This document shows positions 18,929 to 28,110 of a stretch of DNA of 49,812 nt, in pieces. A program made the position numbers and the translations under genes. The stretch is from an uncultured Gallionellaceae bacterium (lineage in GTDB: Bacteria > Pseudomonadota > Gammaproteobacteria > Burkholderiales > Gallionellaceae): positions 1 through 49,812 of the forward strand of contig CAINCU010000049.1 of assembly GCA_903847155.1 (NCBI GenBank). Reading direction: 5' to 3'. Position 1 is the first letter of the stretch. Each line of letters begins with the position of its first letter. Under the pieces are notes generated by a model. It saw only the letters and a list, made by a program, of their open reading frames with translations. It ran no database searches and was not told where the DNA came from.

Positions 18929-20377
18929 ATGAATCTTCTCGCTTCCTTGTCCCCAGTTTATGCAGAGATATTCTTGCTTGTGATGGTGAGTGCGATCCTC
19001 ATCGCTGACCTGTTCATCGCGAATCATACAAAAACTCTGACCTATCTGCTGGTGCAGCTCAGCTTGCTGGGTTGTTCGTTAATAACAGTGGCGACGCATC
19101 AAGACGGTATCGCGCATTTGTTCAACCACATGTTTGTAGATGACATGATGTCGGACGTACTCAAACTGTTGGTATATCTATCTGTGTCCATGATGCTGGT
19201 TTATTCTCGCAGCTACTTATTGATGCGCGGTCTGTTTACCGGAGAGTTTATGGCGCTGGCGCTGTTCGCTACGCTGGGTATGATGGTGATGATTTCTGCC
19301 AGCAATTTCCTAACTTTGTATCTCGGTTTGGAGTTGCTCGCACTGAGTCAGTACGCTATGGTTGCACTGCAACGCGATTCCGCCGTCGCCACTGAAGCTG
19401 CGATGAAATATTTTATTCTTGGCGCAATGGCTTCCGGCTTCCTGCTTTATGGCATGTCAATGCTGTATGGTGCTACCGGTTCTCTGGACGTGAACCGCAT
19501 CTCCCAAGTTATTCAACACGGCGCCCCCAATAAGACTCTGCTGGTGTTTGGATTGGTCTTTATTGTGTCAGGGTTGGCGTTCAAACTGGGCGCGGTACCA
19601 TTCCATATGTGGGTGCCTGATGTGTATAACGGCGCACCCACCGCAATGACTATGTTTATCGGCACCGCGCCAAAACTGGCCGCGTTTGCTTTTGTCATGC
19701 GTATTTTGGTAGAGGGGATGCAACCGTTAATGATTGATTGGTCAGGCATGCTGATGATTCTGGCCGTGCTGTCCATGGCTGTCGGTAATATCACCGCCAT
19801 TGCGCAAACCAACATCAAACGCATGTTCGCCTACTCGACAATCGCCCATATGGGTTTCCTGCTTATCGGTGTATTAAGTGGAACTATCGAAGGCTATGGT
19901 TCTTCCATGTTCTACGCTGTGGTCTATGTGCTGATGAGCTTGGGTGGTTTCGGCATGATTATGCTGCTGTCGCGCGAAGGCTTCGAGGCTGACAACCTCA
20001 ACGACTTCAAAGGGCTTAACCAGCGCAGTCCGTGGCTCGCCTTCATGATGCTGCTGCTGATGTTCTCCATGGCCGGTGTGCCCCCTACGGTGGGCTTCTA
20101 TGCCAAATTCTCGGTGCTGAATGCGGCGATACAAACCGGACATATCACCTTGGTGGTGATGGCGGTGCTGTTCTCGCTGATCGGCGCTTTTTACTACCTA
20201 CGTATCGTCAAGCTTATGTATTTCGATACGCCGGAAAGCCACGAGAAAATCAACATCCAGCCGGACAGCAGTTTGCTCATTTCCATCAATGGCTTAGCCG
20301 TATTGGCGCTCGGTATTCTGCCAGGCACGCTGATGACGGTATGCGCTGTTTCAGTACAACAGTCTTTGCTGCATTAA
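18929..20377 (+). CDS. nuoN: NADH-quinone oxidoreductase subunit N
   Basis: A 482-residue antiporter-like proton-pumping subunit and last gene of the nuo operon. Signatures are [57 protein letters not shown] and [16 protein letters not shown]. The GAGGAAAAC ribosome site lies between nuoM and this gene. A strong terminator follows 21 bp after the stop. Confidence 0.97.
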   Translation: MNLLASLSPVYAEIFLLVMVSAILIADLFIANHTKTLTYLLVQLSLLGCSLITVATHQDGIAHLFNHMFVDDMMSDVLKLLVYLSVSMMLVYSRSYLLMRGLFTGEFMALALFATLGMMVMISASNFLTLYLGLELLALSQYAMVALQRDSAVATEAAMKYFILGAMASGFLLYGMSMLYGATGSLDVNRISQVIQHGAPNKTLLVFGLVFIVSGLAFKLGAVPFHMWVPDVYNGAPTAMTMFIGTAPKLAAFAFVMRILVEGMQPLMIDWSGMLMILAVLSMAVGNITAIAQTNIKRMFAYSTIAHMGFLLIGVLSGTIEGYGSSMFYAVVYVLMSLGGFGMIMLLSREGFEADNLNDFKGLNQRSPWLAFMMLLLMFSMAGVPPTVGFYAKFSVLNAAIQTGHITLVVMAVLFSLIGAFYYLRIVKLMYFDTPESHEKINIQPDSSLLISINGLAVLALGILPGTLMTVCAVSVQQSLLH

Positions 20378-20398
20378 TCGCATAAAAATGTAATGAGC

Positions 20399-20432
20399 AA
20401 ACACTCCCGCCTCAAGGCGGGAGTGTTCATTT
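20399..20432 (+). terminator. Terminator of the nuo operon
   Basis: A perfect 12-bp stem, AACACTCCCGCC / GGCGGGAGTGTT with a TCAA loop, is followed by CATTT. It lies directly after nuoN and closes the 14-gene operon. The T-run is short, but the stem is very stable. Confidence 0.75.
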
Positions 20433-20445
20433 GTGGAGAATGAAA

Positions 20446-21000
20446 ATGGATTTGACGGAGAAACAACTCGACAGTCAGGTGATGTACAACGGCGGATTCA
20501 TTGAAGTCATCAAGGATGCTGTGCTGTTGCCGGACGGCAGCACCAGTACGCGCGAATACATTACTCATCCCGGCGCAGTCGCCATCCTGGCTTTGCTGGA
20601 CAATGGCAATCTTGTGATGGAGCGTCAATATCGCTACCCATTACATCGTGAATTCATCGAACTGCCTGCAGGCAAGATTGACGATGGAGAGGACATTCTC
20701 ATTACAGCACAACGCGAGTTGCTGGAAGAGACCGGCTACTTGGCGAGTGAATGGACACACCTTACCACCGCTTGGCCTTGCATCGGCTACTCCGATGAAC
20801 GCATGGAATATTTTTTAGCACGCGGATTAAAGCATGAGGGTAGCAATTTGGATGATGGTGAATTCCTGGAAGTATTCGAACTTTCACTGTCGGATGCCAT
20901 CGATTGGATAAGGCGGGGCAAGATCAATGAGAGCAAAACCATTGTTGGCCTATTCTGGCTGGAGAAGGTGCTTAACGGAGATTGGCGTGCACCAAGGTAA
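20446..21000 (+). CDS. NUDIX hydrolase, probable ADP-ribose pyrophosphatase
   Basis: A 184-residue cytoplasmic hydrolase. The NUDIX box is complete at residues 76-98 (G-x5-E-x7-RELLEETGY), supplying the Mg-binding glutamates. The preceding REYITHPGAVAILALLDNG and QYRYPLHREFIELPAG are typical of the NudF/ADP-ribose and GDP-mannose pyrophosphatase group, which cleave nucleoside diphosphate sugars. Start ATG 20446 has GGAG 8 bases upstream; ATG 20440 is a close alternative. It lies just after the nuo terminator, so it is probably transcribed separately or by readthrough. Confidence 0.85.
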   Translation: MDLTEKQLDSQVMYNGGFIEVIKDAVLLPDGSTSTREYITHPGAVAILALLDNGNLVMERQYRYPLHREFIELPAGKIDDGEDILITAQRELLEETGYLASEWTHLTTAWPCIGYSDERMEYFLARGLKHEGSNLDDGEFLEVFELSLSDAIDWIRRGKINESKTIVGLFWLEKVLNGDWRAPR

Positions 21001-21126
21001 TGCGTTAATGCGGTGCATTATTTTGTTTACAGCACCAAACTGGTGAATTTAATCTCCGTAGTTTTTCGCTGAAAAACAAAATACTCAAACTAATCAAAGA
21101 AAGAAAGATATGGCATAGGGATTGCT
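20988..21126 (+). promoter_or_regulatory. Sigma-54 promoter of amt with NtrC-like sites
   Basis: TGGCATAGGGATTGCT (21111-21126) is a perfect match to the sigma-54 -24/-12 consensus TGGCAYRNNNNTTGCW. Upstream, 21031-21047 (AGCACCAAACTGGTGAA) agrees at 14 of 17 positions with the NtrC site TGCACCAAAATGGTGCA. Weaker sites are at 20988-21004 (12/17) and 21001-21017 (11/17). The predicted transcription start is near 21136, placing the sites at about -97, -127 and -140, the usual NtrC geometry. Confidence 0.8.
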
Positions 21127-21161
21127 TTCGTTCCGGCGGATTGCACTTCTTTGGAGGAAAT

Positions 21162-22364
21162 ATGGAAAACTTGAAAGTTGGAACTGATGCATTATTTATC
21201 CTGCTGGGCGCCATTATGGTGCTGGCGATGCACGCTGGGTTTGCATTTCTGGAACTTGGCACAGTGCGCAAAAAAAACCAAGTCAACGCATTGGTTAAAA
21301 TACTTTCTGATTTCGCCATTTCTACGCTGGCGTATTTTTTCATCGGTTACAGCATTGCTTATGGAGTAAATTTCTTTGCCGGTGCAGAAGAACTGGCGCA
21401 GAAGAATGGTTATGAACTGGTTAAATTCTTTTTCCTGCTTACCTTCGCCGCCGCCATTCCAGCTATCGTTTCCGGTGGTGTGGCAGAGAGAGCTCGCTTC
21501 AACCCCATGCTTGCAGCCACCTTCTTGCTGGTCGGTTTCGTCTATCCTTTTTTCGAGGGCATAGCCTGGAACCATCGCTTCGGTGTACAAGACTGGCTGA
21601 ACGCTAGCTTTGGTGCAGAATTCCATGACTTCGCCGGCTCCGTGGTAGTGCATGCGGTGGGGGGGTGGATTGGCTTGGCGGCGGTGTTGATGCTCGGTGC
21701 TCGGCGCGGGCGCTATGGCAAAGAAGGACAGATTTCCGGACATCCGCCTTCCAGCATTCCTTTCCTTGCACTTGGTGCATGGATACTTACTGTGGGTTGG
21801 TTCGGTTTCAATGTGATGTCGGCGCAGACCATAGACAAGATTAGTGGGCTGGTCGCGGTCAATTCGCTGATGGCTATGGTTGGAGGAACACTGGTTGCGC
21901 TGTGGGTGGGCAGGAACGACCCAGGTTTCGTACATAACGGCCCGCTGGCTGGACTAGTGGCGGTATGCGCTGGTTCCGACTTGATGCATCCTTTGGGTGC
22001 GTTGTTGACCGGCGGCGTGGCAGGCGGCTTGTTCGTGTGGATGTTCACCCTTACCCAGAACCGCTGGAAGATTGATGACGTGCTTGGTGTGTGGCCACTG
22101 CACGGCCTGTGCGGTGCATGGGGAGGTATTGCAGCAGGTATTTTTGGATTGAAAGCATTTGGTGGCTTGGGGGGTGTCAGCTTTATGTCGCAATTTATCG
22201 GCACTTTACTGGGCATAGTCATTGCGCTGCTAGGAGGTTTTATTGTGTACGGCCTACTGAAAAAATTCATTGGCATCCGTCTAAGTCAGGAAGAGGAATT
22301 CAATGGCGCAGACTTGAGTATCCACAAAATAACCGCTACGCCAGAACGTGAATCCGGCTGGTAA
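21162..22364 (+). CDS. amt: Ammonium transporter Amt
   Basis: A 400-residue inner-membrane ammonium channel with about 11 helices. Visible functional residues are Asp156 (HDFAGSVVVH), and the twin histidines His164 and His314 (DDVLGVWPLHGLCGAWGG) that line the pore. There is no long signal peptide; the N-terminus MENLKVGTDALFILLGAIMVLAMHAGFAFLE resembles the shorter Amt type rather than E. coli AmtB. The start is fixed by GGAGG at 21153-21157. A sigma-54 promoter and NtrC-like sites indicate induction under nitrogen limitation. No glnK is adjacent, which is unusual because the two are often paired. Confidence 0.95.
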   Translation: MENLKVGTDALFILLGAIMVLAMHAGFAFLELGTVRKKNQVNALVKILSDFAISTLAYFFIGYSIAYGVNFFAGAEELAQKNGYELVKFFFLLTFAAAIPAIVSGGVAERARFNPMLAATFLLVGFVYPFFEGIAWNHRFGVQDWLNASFGAEFHDFAGSVVVHAVGGWIGLAAVLMLGARRGRYGKEGQISGHPPSSIPFLALGAWILTVGWFGFNVMSAQTIDKISGLVAVNSLMAMVGGTLVALWVGRNDPGFVHNGPLAGLVAVCAGSDLMHPLGALLTGGVAGGLFVWMFTLTQNRWKIDDVLGVWPLHGLCGAWGGIAAGIFGLKAFGGLGGVSFMSQFIGTLLGIVIALLGGFIVYGLLKKFIGIRLSQEEEFNGADLSIHKITATPERESGW

Positions 22365-22400
22365 ATGTATTGATTGTTTCGTGATAATAAAGTCTTGAAC

Positions 22401-22427
22401 AAAACGATCCCCTTATGGGATCGTTTT
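22401..22427 (+). terminator. Bidirectional terminator after amt
   Basis: A perfect 11-bp stem AAAACGATCCC / GGGATCGTTTT with a 5-nt loop. It ends in T4 on the plus strand and, read from the other side, also in T4. Confidence 0.8.
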
Positions 22428-22608
22428 ACATGGCGATGTAGATAAATAAGATATTTGGAATTCAAAATTACCTAATTGCGCTTCATCCTAGAATCCGCCC
22501 AAGCTATGACCAGATTAAGCTGGGCATGTCGCTGCCACATCCACTCGGAGCTTGAAACCGCTACATCAGTTGGTACGCCCATGCATTCTCGATATGCGCG
22601 CCTACAAA

Positions 22609-23961
22609 TCAGAAATGGTAGCCGTACTGTAGTTGCCAGTTCAGTTGCGAGTGAGTGATTGTCCTAGCGTTGTCCGGAGCGCCGCTATACGGCACATCAG
22701 CAATTTGAGTGCCGGTGACGGTTACTTTAGGTGCGTAGGCCAGCGAGAAATCGATACCGCTTTGACGGCTCAACAGATAGCCGAAACCGATGGTGTATTG
22801 ATCCTTGATGATTGCTGGGAACAAGGGATTGACACGATTGTCCGGCACCGGGTTGTTGGAGAAGTTGCCGCCAAAGCGTAAGGTCAGTGCATCATTCAGC
22901 CGATAGGACGCACCAATCATGAATATATTTTGATTTTCCCAGTTCTGACTGATCTTGAAGTCGGCAAAGTCGGTGGTGGTGCTAAACGTCATATTGAAGT
23001 TCTGCATGACGCCGGACCAGTTGATGCGCTTGTAGTCGGCAGCGATCATCCACAATTCATTCGCCTGATAGGCCACGCCAAGGCCATAGGTTTCAGGCCA
23101 CTGGAAACCATGAATGGCAACCTTGCCAGTCATGGCAGGCCCTAACGATGCGCCGGATTTGAAGGCTGAAAAGGACGCGCCATTATCATCCGTCTTCATG
23201 TCGCCCAGATGGGTTTTCGTGTGATACGTCGCACCGACAGTCAGTGTCGGGCTGGCTTTGTAGACAATGCCCAGCTTGCCGGCAAATCCGGAGCCGAATG
23301 CCTTGCCGCTAAAATCATTAGTGTCCGAAAAATCAATGCGGAATGCGTCGGCCCCGAGGGTATTAATCAAACCGTTCACCGCACCACCGAAACCGGCCGA
23401 CATATTCCCGGTAGCCATGGCCATGAACTGCGGAGTTGCCGCCGCCATCTTCATGTCCATGGTCGCCCAGACCCAGTCCAATGAGCCGCCGATCGTCAGC
23501 TTGTCATCCACGTTGTAGGCTAGCGGCAGGATGACGCGCCCCACGCCAACCTCTGATCGCACTTTGTCTCCAGTGCCATAAGCCATCGGAGACCCCGCTT
23601 CATACTCGGTACCCATGCCGCCCTGGGAGTACACGCCGATACCGTAGGACAAGTTTCCCCTTTTGGTGACATAGCCGAGTGCCGGCATATAGTAGGCATC
23701 GCCGCCCGACTTCACCGAAGAAGCGCTTACGTTCGGGCCGAGGAAACCCAAGGCAATTCCGAAGCCGCTACCTTGCCCCATCAGGCCTAACGTGGCCGGG
23801 TTATTCATCATCGCACCGGCACCGTTGTCGTAAGCGAACGACGCCCCACCCATGGCTGCGGCAACCGGGCCGTAGCCTTCCAAGTCCATGCCGTTAGTGG
23901 CGAAAGCCGGTGCGGAGAAGCTGACGATAGTGAGCAGTGCAGCAATTTTATTGAGATTCAT
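22609..23961 (-). CDS. OmpP1/FadL family outer-membrane transporter
   Basis: A 450-residue outer-membrane beta-barrel. A signal peptide (about 1-21, ending SAPAFA) is followed by the FadL-type hatch start TNGMDLEGYGPVAAAMGGASFAYDNGAGAMMNNPATLGL, with the NPA(T/A) motif. Barrel strands alternate through the rest, and the protein ends in an aromatic residue (QLQYGYHF). Family members pass hydrophobic molecules such as long-chain fatty acids or aromatic compounds across the outer membrane; the substrate here is unknown. An AAGGGTGAGTC ribosome site precedes the ATG. It is convergent with amt and divergent from the octaheme cytochrome operon. Confidence 0.9.
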   Translation of the reverse strand: MNLNKIAALLTIVSFSAPAFATNGMDLEGYGPVAAAMGGASFAYDNGAGAMMNNPATLGLMGQGSGFGIALGFLGPNVSASSVKSGGDAYYMPALGYVTKRGNLSYGIGVYSQGGMGTEYEAGSPMAYGTGDKVRSEVGVGRVILPLAYNVDDKLTIGGSLDWVWATMDMKMAAATPQFMAMATGNMSAGFGGAVNGLINTLGADAFRIDFSDTNDFSGKAFGSGFAGKLGIVYKASPTLTVGATYHTKTHLGDMKTDDNGASFSAFKSGASLGPAMTGKVAIHGFQWPETYGLGVAYQANELWMIAADYKRINWSGVMQNFNMTFSTTTDFADFKISQNWENQNIFMIGASYRLNDALTLRFGGNFSNNPVPDNRVNPLFPAIIKDQYTIGFGYLLSRQSGIDFSLAYAPKVTVTGTQIADVPYSGAPDNARTITHSQLNWQLQYGYHF

Positions 23962-24554
23962 GACTCACCCTTATGATTTTAATTAATTGATTTATATGAA
24001 AGTATACAAATTTAACATGGATAAAAAAACACTGATATACCCTAAACGGGTATTGCACATTTGGAAAAGCTTTCGCTGACAGCATCTCCTGACGACTGCC
24101 TGCTATAGAACGGGGCTAACTTCACGCTGCTCCCGTTCGCACAGCAATTCCCAAATTCACCGAGTCATCCGAAATCCAGTTTCGCAGTTCGGCAGTATTG
24201 CACCCACATCCCACCACCCCCATAGCTCGGAAAAAGATTGGCGAGAATTTTCACAACTCGATGATTGAGATAAAGTTAAAATGAAACGGTGCAAGCTATA
24301 CCAAAAATAGTAGCAAAAATCTTATCTACATTGCCAAGCAGAAATCAGGCAATAGTAATCAATATGAAATGAAATTCAGTAAATTGCCAGTCGTGATAAA
24401 AGAATTAGCGTAAGAAAGAGAATACTTATTAGTGTAATGATTTAGGTACAACAGGCTGGTATGTTGCATTGCAATCAATGCTTAAGATTTGACTCAAAAT
24501 ATGCTTGGCGCATCTTTTCTCGACACCGTAAATAGAGTCATTTAGGAGAAATTA
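23962..24554. other. Long divergent intergenic region between the FadL-like and octaheme cytochrome genes
   Basis: About 590 bp with no credible coding frame, AT-rich near both genes. It contains one clear inverted repeat, ATACCC-TAAAC-GGGTAT at 24037-24053, 75 bp from the FadL-like start, which could be an operator. TTGACT near 24489 is a possible -35 element for the cytochrome operon, but no good -10 follows. No sigma-54 or FNR site was found. Confidence 0.4.
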
Positions 24555-26345
24555 ATGGAGTCTAGTAGTCAACAACCCAATCATATTCTGAATAAAGTGA
24601 ACAGAAGCATAAGCAGTAGATTGGCTATACTCGCGATAATTCTATTCGCGAACTCCGCATCTGCTCTTGATAATGAACAGTCACAAGTCTTTCTTAATAC
24701 CCAATCTGTACCTCCTAAGCAGGCAGCGCTTGAGCATATAGTTCCTCAGGAAGTCGATGGGCCTGTAGGGAAGAAATCTCCCCAAGACCACAGCCATTTC
24801 AAACAGCTTCAGGGGCCGTTTACATCACCCGAACAAGTCACCAAAGCTTGCCTGAGTTGCCATACTCAGGCAGGAAAGCAGGTTATGTCTACCATCCACT
24901 GGACTTGGAAAGCATGGAATCCAAAGACTCAACAAATGATCGGCAAGAGCCAAGTCTACAACACCTTCTGCGTTAGCCCGATCAGCAACGAACAGTTTTG
25001 TACGGTCTGCCATGTTGGTTATGGAAGCACCGATCCGAATAAATTCATTCCATTTGAACAACGCACCGAGAATCAGGTTGATTGTCTGGTCTGCCACGAC
25101 CAAACCGGGAAATATCGCAAAATTCCCTTTATAGGCGGGAATCCGGCGATGAAAAAAATCGCCGTGCGTCCGGGATGCAATGAAGTTTACGGTACCGACA
25201 AACCCTATGTCTTGCCCCAAGATCTGGCAAAAATCGCCCAGAGTATCAGCGCTCCGATTCGCTCCAACTGTGGGGGATGCCATTTTTATGGCGGTGGAGG
25301 AGATGGTGTTAAACACGGCGATCTCGACAGCTCACTCCTTAATCCTACGCATGACCTTGATGTGCATATGGATGCGAAAGGATTGAACTTCCCATGCCAG
25401 CAATGCCATCAAACCAAGGATCACAAAGTCACCGGCGAACATTACGCCATTGACGCAAATCCTAAACAAGCCGCGTTTATGCCAGGGGGCGAACACAACG
25501 GCAACGCTACGGCCTGCCAATCCTGCCACAGTCAAACTCCGCATCATGGGGATGGACTGGCTTCGAAGCAGATTGCATCTACCCTCAACATGCATACTCG
25601 TGATATCGCCTGTGAAACCTGCCATATCCCTGAGTTTGCACGCGGAGGTAAGCCAACAAAAATGAACTGGAACTATGCTACAGCGGGTAAGTTGGCACCT
25701 AATGGCTCACCTCTGGTCATTGAGGATGAGAAAGGCAGGAATACCTATTGGGGCGTAAAAGGAAGTTTCTTGTGGGAGGATAACGTTGTACCCGAATACC
25801 GCTGGTTTAACGGAACCGAGCGGTGGATGCATATCGGTGACAAGATACAGCCGAATCAAAATGGTGTAGTTGGCGTCAATGATATTGAAGGCAGTGCTAC
25901 CGATGGTCAATCGAAGATATGGCCTTTCAAGATATCCCGAAATAACCAGCCCTACGAGACACAAACTGGGATACTCGCAGTTTTCCACTCCTTTGGCTTC
26001 GATCAAGATTCTTTCACGATGACGTATGACTGGCAGAAAGCGATAACTGCTGGAATGAAAGCCGCCAAACTACCTTTCTCAGGACATTATGGGTTTGTCC
26101 AAACTCAAATGTATTGGCCAATATCTCATATGGTCGCGCCCAAGACGAAGGCATTGGGCTGTGCACAGTGTCATGCGAATAATGGCCGTCTGCAAGGCAT
26201 AGAGGGTGTTTATATGCCAGGACGTTTCAAAGATCATCAACCGTGGATTGATCTTATTGGCCTTCTCGCAGTTGCATTGGCTTTCGCAGGTGTGATTATT
26301 CACGGCCTGATTCGTATCATTCTGTGGCTTCGTCGCCAGTCATAA
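24555..26345 (+). CDS. Octaheme c-type cytochrome, tetrathionate reductase (OTR) family, membrane-anchored
   Basis: A 596-residue periplasmic multiheme cytochrome. After an N-terminal signal (about 20-38, ANSASA) there are eight CxxCH haem sites at residues 99, 149, 177, 239, 281, 321, 353 and 536. Long stretches such as ANCG-type HFYGGGGDGVKHGDLDSSL, LDVHMDAKGLNF, FARGGKPTKM and VVPEYRWFNG are characteristic of octaheme tetrathionate reductase; an extra Cys139 lies before haem 2, as in that family. Known Shewanella OTR reduces tetrathionate, nitrite and hydroxylamine in vitro, while its true role is unsettled. A C-terminal helix (about 566-590) anchors this copy. A cytochrome b gene follows after 17 bp, suggesting exchange of electrons with the quinone pool. 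AGGAG precedes the ATG. Confidence 0.9.
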   Translation: MESSSQQPNHILNKVNRSISSRLAILAIILFANSASALDNEQSQVFLNTQSVPPKQAALEHIVPQEVDGPVGKKSPQDHSHFKQLQGPFTSPEQVTKACLSCHTQAGKQVMSTIHWTWKAWNPKTQQMIGKSQVYNTFCVSPISNEQFCTVCHVGYGSTDPNKFIPFEQRTENQVDCLVCHDQTGKYRKIPFIGGNPAMKKIAVRPGCNEVYGTDKPYVLPQDLAKIAQSISAPIRSNCGGCHFYGGGGDGVKHGDLDSSLLNPTHDLDVHMDAKGLNFPCQQCHQTKDHKVTGEHYAIDANPKQAAFMPGGEHNGNATACQSCHSQTPHHGDGLASKQIASTLNMHTRDIACETCHIPEFARGGKPTKMNWNYATAGKLAPNGSPLVIEDEKGRNTYWGVKGSFLWEDNVVPEYRWFNGTERWMHIGDKIQPNQNGVVGVNDIEGSATDGQSKIWPFKISRNNQPYETQTGILAVFHSFGFDQDSFTMTYDWQKAITAGMKAAKLPFSGHYGFVQTQMYWPISHMVAPKTKALGCAQCHANNGRLQGIEGVYMPGRFKDHQPWIDLIGLLAVALAFAGVIIHGLIRIILWLRRQS

Positions 26346-26362
26346 CTGAAAAAGGGATCGCA

Positions 26363-27004
26363 ATGTCCACACGTATATATTTGTTCAAACGTTTCGAGCG
26401 ATTCTGGCACTGGAGCCAGGCTGCGCTTGTTATCACAATGCTGATTACCGGTTTTGAAATCCACGGTTATTTGGGGGGCTTTACTTTCAAGACAGCGCTA
26501 CTGGTCCACAGCTATTCCGCTTGGCTTTTGGTCACGCTCTGGATGTTTGCAATTTTCTGGCATTTCACAACGGGTGAATGGAAACAATACATCCCGACCT
26601 TCCAGAAAGTTGTTCTCGTTGCCCGGTATTATGCATGGGGCATGTTCCTCGGTGAGGATCATCCATTCCATAAAACGTTACAACACAAGCACAACCCCTT
26701 GCAACGATTTGCCTATCTGTGGCTGAAACTGATGATAAATCCTTTGATTTGGGTTAGCGGAATGCTGCTGTTGATTTTTAGTTACGACTGGATTCAATTT
26801 CAGCCGTTCGGATTGACACTCACCGAAGTGGCTTGGGTTCATACGGCAGCGGCCTACATGATGTTGCTCTTTTTTATTGCCCATATTTATTTGGCAACTA
26901 CTGGCCATACTCCATTGGCCTATATTAAGGCCATGATTACAGGTTGGGAAACCATTGATGAAGAACCTTCAGTCAATGCTTCATCCACTTCAATAAACGT
27001 CTAA
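26363..27004 (+). CDS. Four-helix cytochrome b (b561 / thiosulfate-reductase type)
   Basis: A 213-residue di-haem-type membrane protein with helices at about 17-37, 44-66, 118-139 and 157-179. Candidate haem ligands within or near the helices are His16, His34, His49, His67, His160 and His174 (FWHWSQ, LLVHSYSAW, IFWHFTTGEWKQYIP, WVHTAAAYMM, FIAHIYLATTGHT). The pattern fits the cytochrome b561/PhsC-like group that links quinol to periplasmic multihaem partners. Start ATG 26363 has AAAGGGATC upstream. It lies between the octaheme cytochrome and an unknown exported protein, evidently in one operon, so it is the likely quinone-side partner of the octaheme protein. Confidence 0.85.
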   Translation: MSTRIYLFKRFERFWHWSQAALVITMLITGFEIHGYLGGFTFKTALLVHSYSAWLLVTLWMFAIFWHFTTGEWKQYIPTFQKVVLVARYYAWGMFLGEDHPFHKTLQHKHNPLQRFAYLWLKLMINPLIWVSGMLLLIFSYDWIQFQPFGLTLTEVAWVHTAAAYMMLLFFIAHIYLATTGHTPLAYIKAMITGWETIDEEPSVNASSTSINV

Positions 27005-27025
27005 CCGATCAACCACATTAGGACC

Positions 27026-27802
27026 ATGATCATGATGGACAACAATTTGTCTACGAACGCTCTCGAATTTCATAATTCACGATTTGCGACAATAATGATT
27101 ATTTGCTGTATCGCTATAGCCTCGATAATATCTTTAACCGCTCAAGCTGCACCAACTGGTACCAACCAGAATGTTCCTGGTTTGGCGGATACGCCTGGAA
27201 AGAAGTCTTCAGTTACACCAGCCGACCAGTCTTTGAATGAAAGTTCGCTCCAGCTACAAGATGGTTTGGCTCTGCTTAACTCAGCATTGCTGTTAAAAGT
27301 GTATTACTACGCATATTCTGGAACACCGGTTGATTACAGTGCGATACTGACCGAAAATACGGAAAATATTGTTCCTCCAAAACCCGTACAGCCAAATAGC
27401 GACCAAAAGAAGGTAATCGATCAATTAATCCAGATCGCCAAAACTCATCCTGACATATTGATCAAGGTTGACGATATCGCACTGGATTCTTATGACAAAA
27501 CGAGCCAATCTTTTCCAGTAGTGAACCGACTTTTTATGAAGGGTGCCCGCTTTTATTTTGATAACTCGCGTTACCACTATTATTATCTACACGCTAGCGC
27601 GTTCAGCACAATACGTTGCGCAGACAGCAAAACAATTGCCACAATAAATTCAGCAATTGCCAATTATGAACATTTCTCGATGGATATCGTTGCTCATGTT
27701 AGCCATACCGTCGCCAAGGAAGATGCTTTAGTATTTGACTTGCGCAAGATTATTCTGAAAAACTCCTCCGGTAATCTGGTGATTGCTAAGGTTAAACAGT
27801 AG
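27026..27802 (+). CDS. Unknown exported protein, third gene of the octaheme cytochrome operon
   Basis: A 258-residue protein not recognised as a known family. A hydrophobic segment at about 22-43 (ATIMIICCIAIASIISLTAQAA) looks like a signal peptide with cleavage after QAA, so the mature protein should be periplasmic or lipid-face associated. The mature part has a low-complexity linker (about 44-75) and then a mixed alpha/beta domain with Tyr-rich patches (KVYYYAYSG, FYFDNSRYHYYYLHAS). It has a single Cys in the mature part (IRCADS) and no haem motif. It starts 21 bp after the cytochrome b gene, so co-expression is likely; the function is unknown. ATG 27026, 27032 or 27035 may be used. Confidence 0.7.
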   Translation: MIMMDNNLSTNALEFHNSRFATIMIICCIAIASIISLTAQAAPTGTNQNVPGLADTPGKKSSVTPADQSLNESSLQLQDGLALLNSALLLKVYYYAYSGTPVDYSAILTENTENIVPPKPVQPNSDQKKVIDQLIQIAKTHPDILIKVDDIALDSYDKTSQSFPVVNRLFMKGARFYFDNSRYHYYYLHASAFSTIRCADSKTIATINSAIANYEHFSMDIVAHVSHTVAKEDALVFDLRKIILKNSSGNLVIAKVKQ

Positions 27803-27846
27803 CTTGAGGGTGAATCGTTAATAACATCTGTACACACTTATAGACT

Positions 27847-27952
27847 CGGCCAGATTTATCCGTGACTATCGATTTTGATATGCTTGTAGAAGCCAACAAA
27901 CACAAGCACCGTGACAAGTTCTACTTGAATGATTCACGGATAAATCTGGCCG
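27847..27952. mobile_element. 106-bp element with 19-bp perfect inverted ends (MITE-like or IS remnant)
   Basis: CGGCCAGATTTATCCGTGA (27847-27865) is repeated exactly in inverse orientation at 27934-27952. The 68-bp interior holds smaller inverted repeats (TGCTTGT/ACAAGCA; TATC/GATA) and no T-run, so it is not an ordinary terminator. ATAG flanks both sides (27840-27843 and 27958-27961) but is too short to prove a target duplication. It lies between the octaheme operon and the glutaredoxin-like gene. No transposase frame is present. The remaining DNA to 28110 holds nothing recognised. Confidence 0.5.
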
Positions 27953-28110
27953 GATCAATAGGCCCCCTTCCAAGATGACATTCTGCATTATTGGGATCAG
28001 AATTCAAAAAGTCCGAAGGCGTAGCCGTAATCCTGATCCCCGTTATCGGCATACTTATTCTCCTTGGAAATAGTGCTGGGAATTTTTCTTAACTATCGAA
28101 AGGATTACAA

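Noticed and set aside
23679-23897. Plus-strand frame antisense to the FadL-like gene
   Set aside because: Short, Arg/Ser-rich shadow; the minus-strand gene has a signal peptide and family motifs.
27847-27952. Reading the inverted repeat as a simple terminator of the octaheme operon
   Set aside because: The arms are 19 bp and separated by 68 bp with no T-run; this is a better fit to a small element than to an intrinsic terminator.
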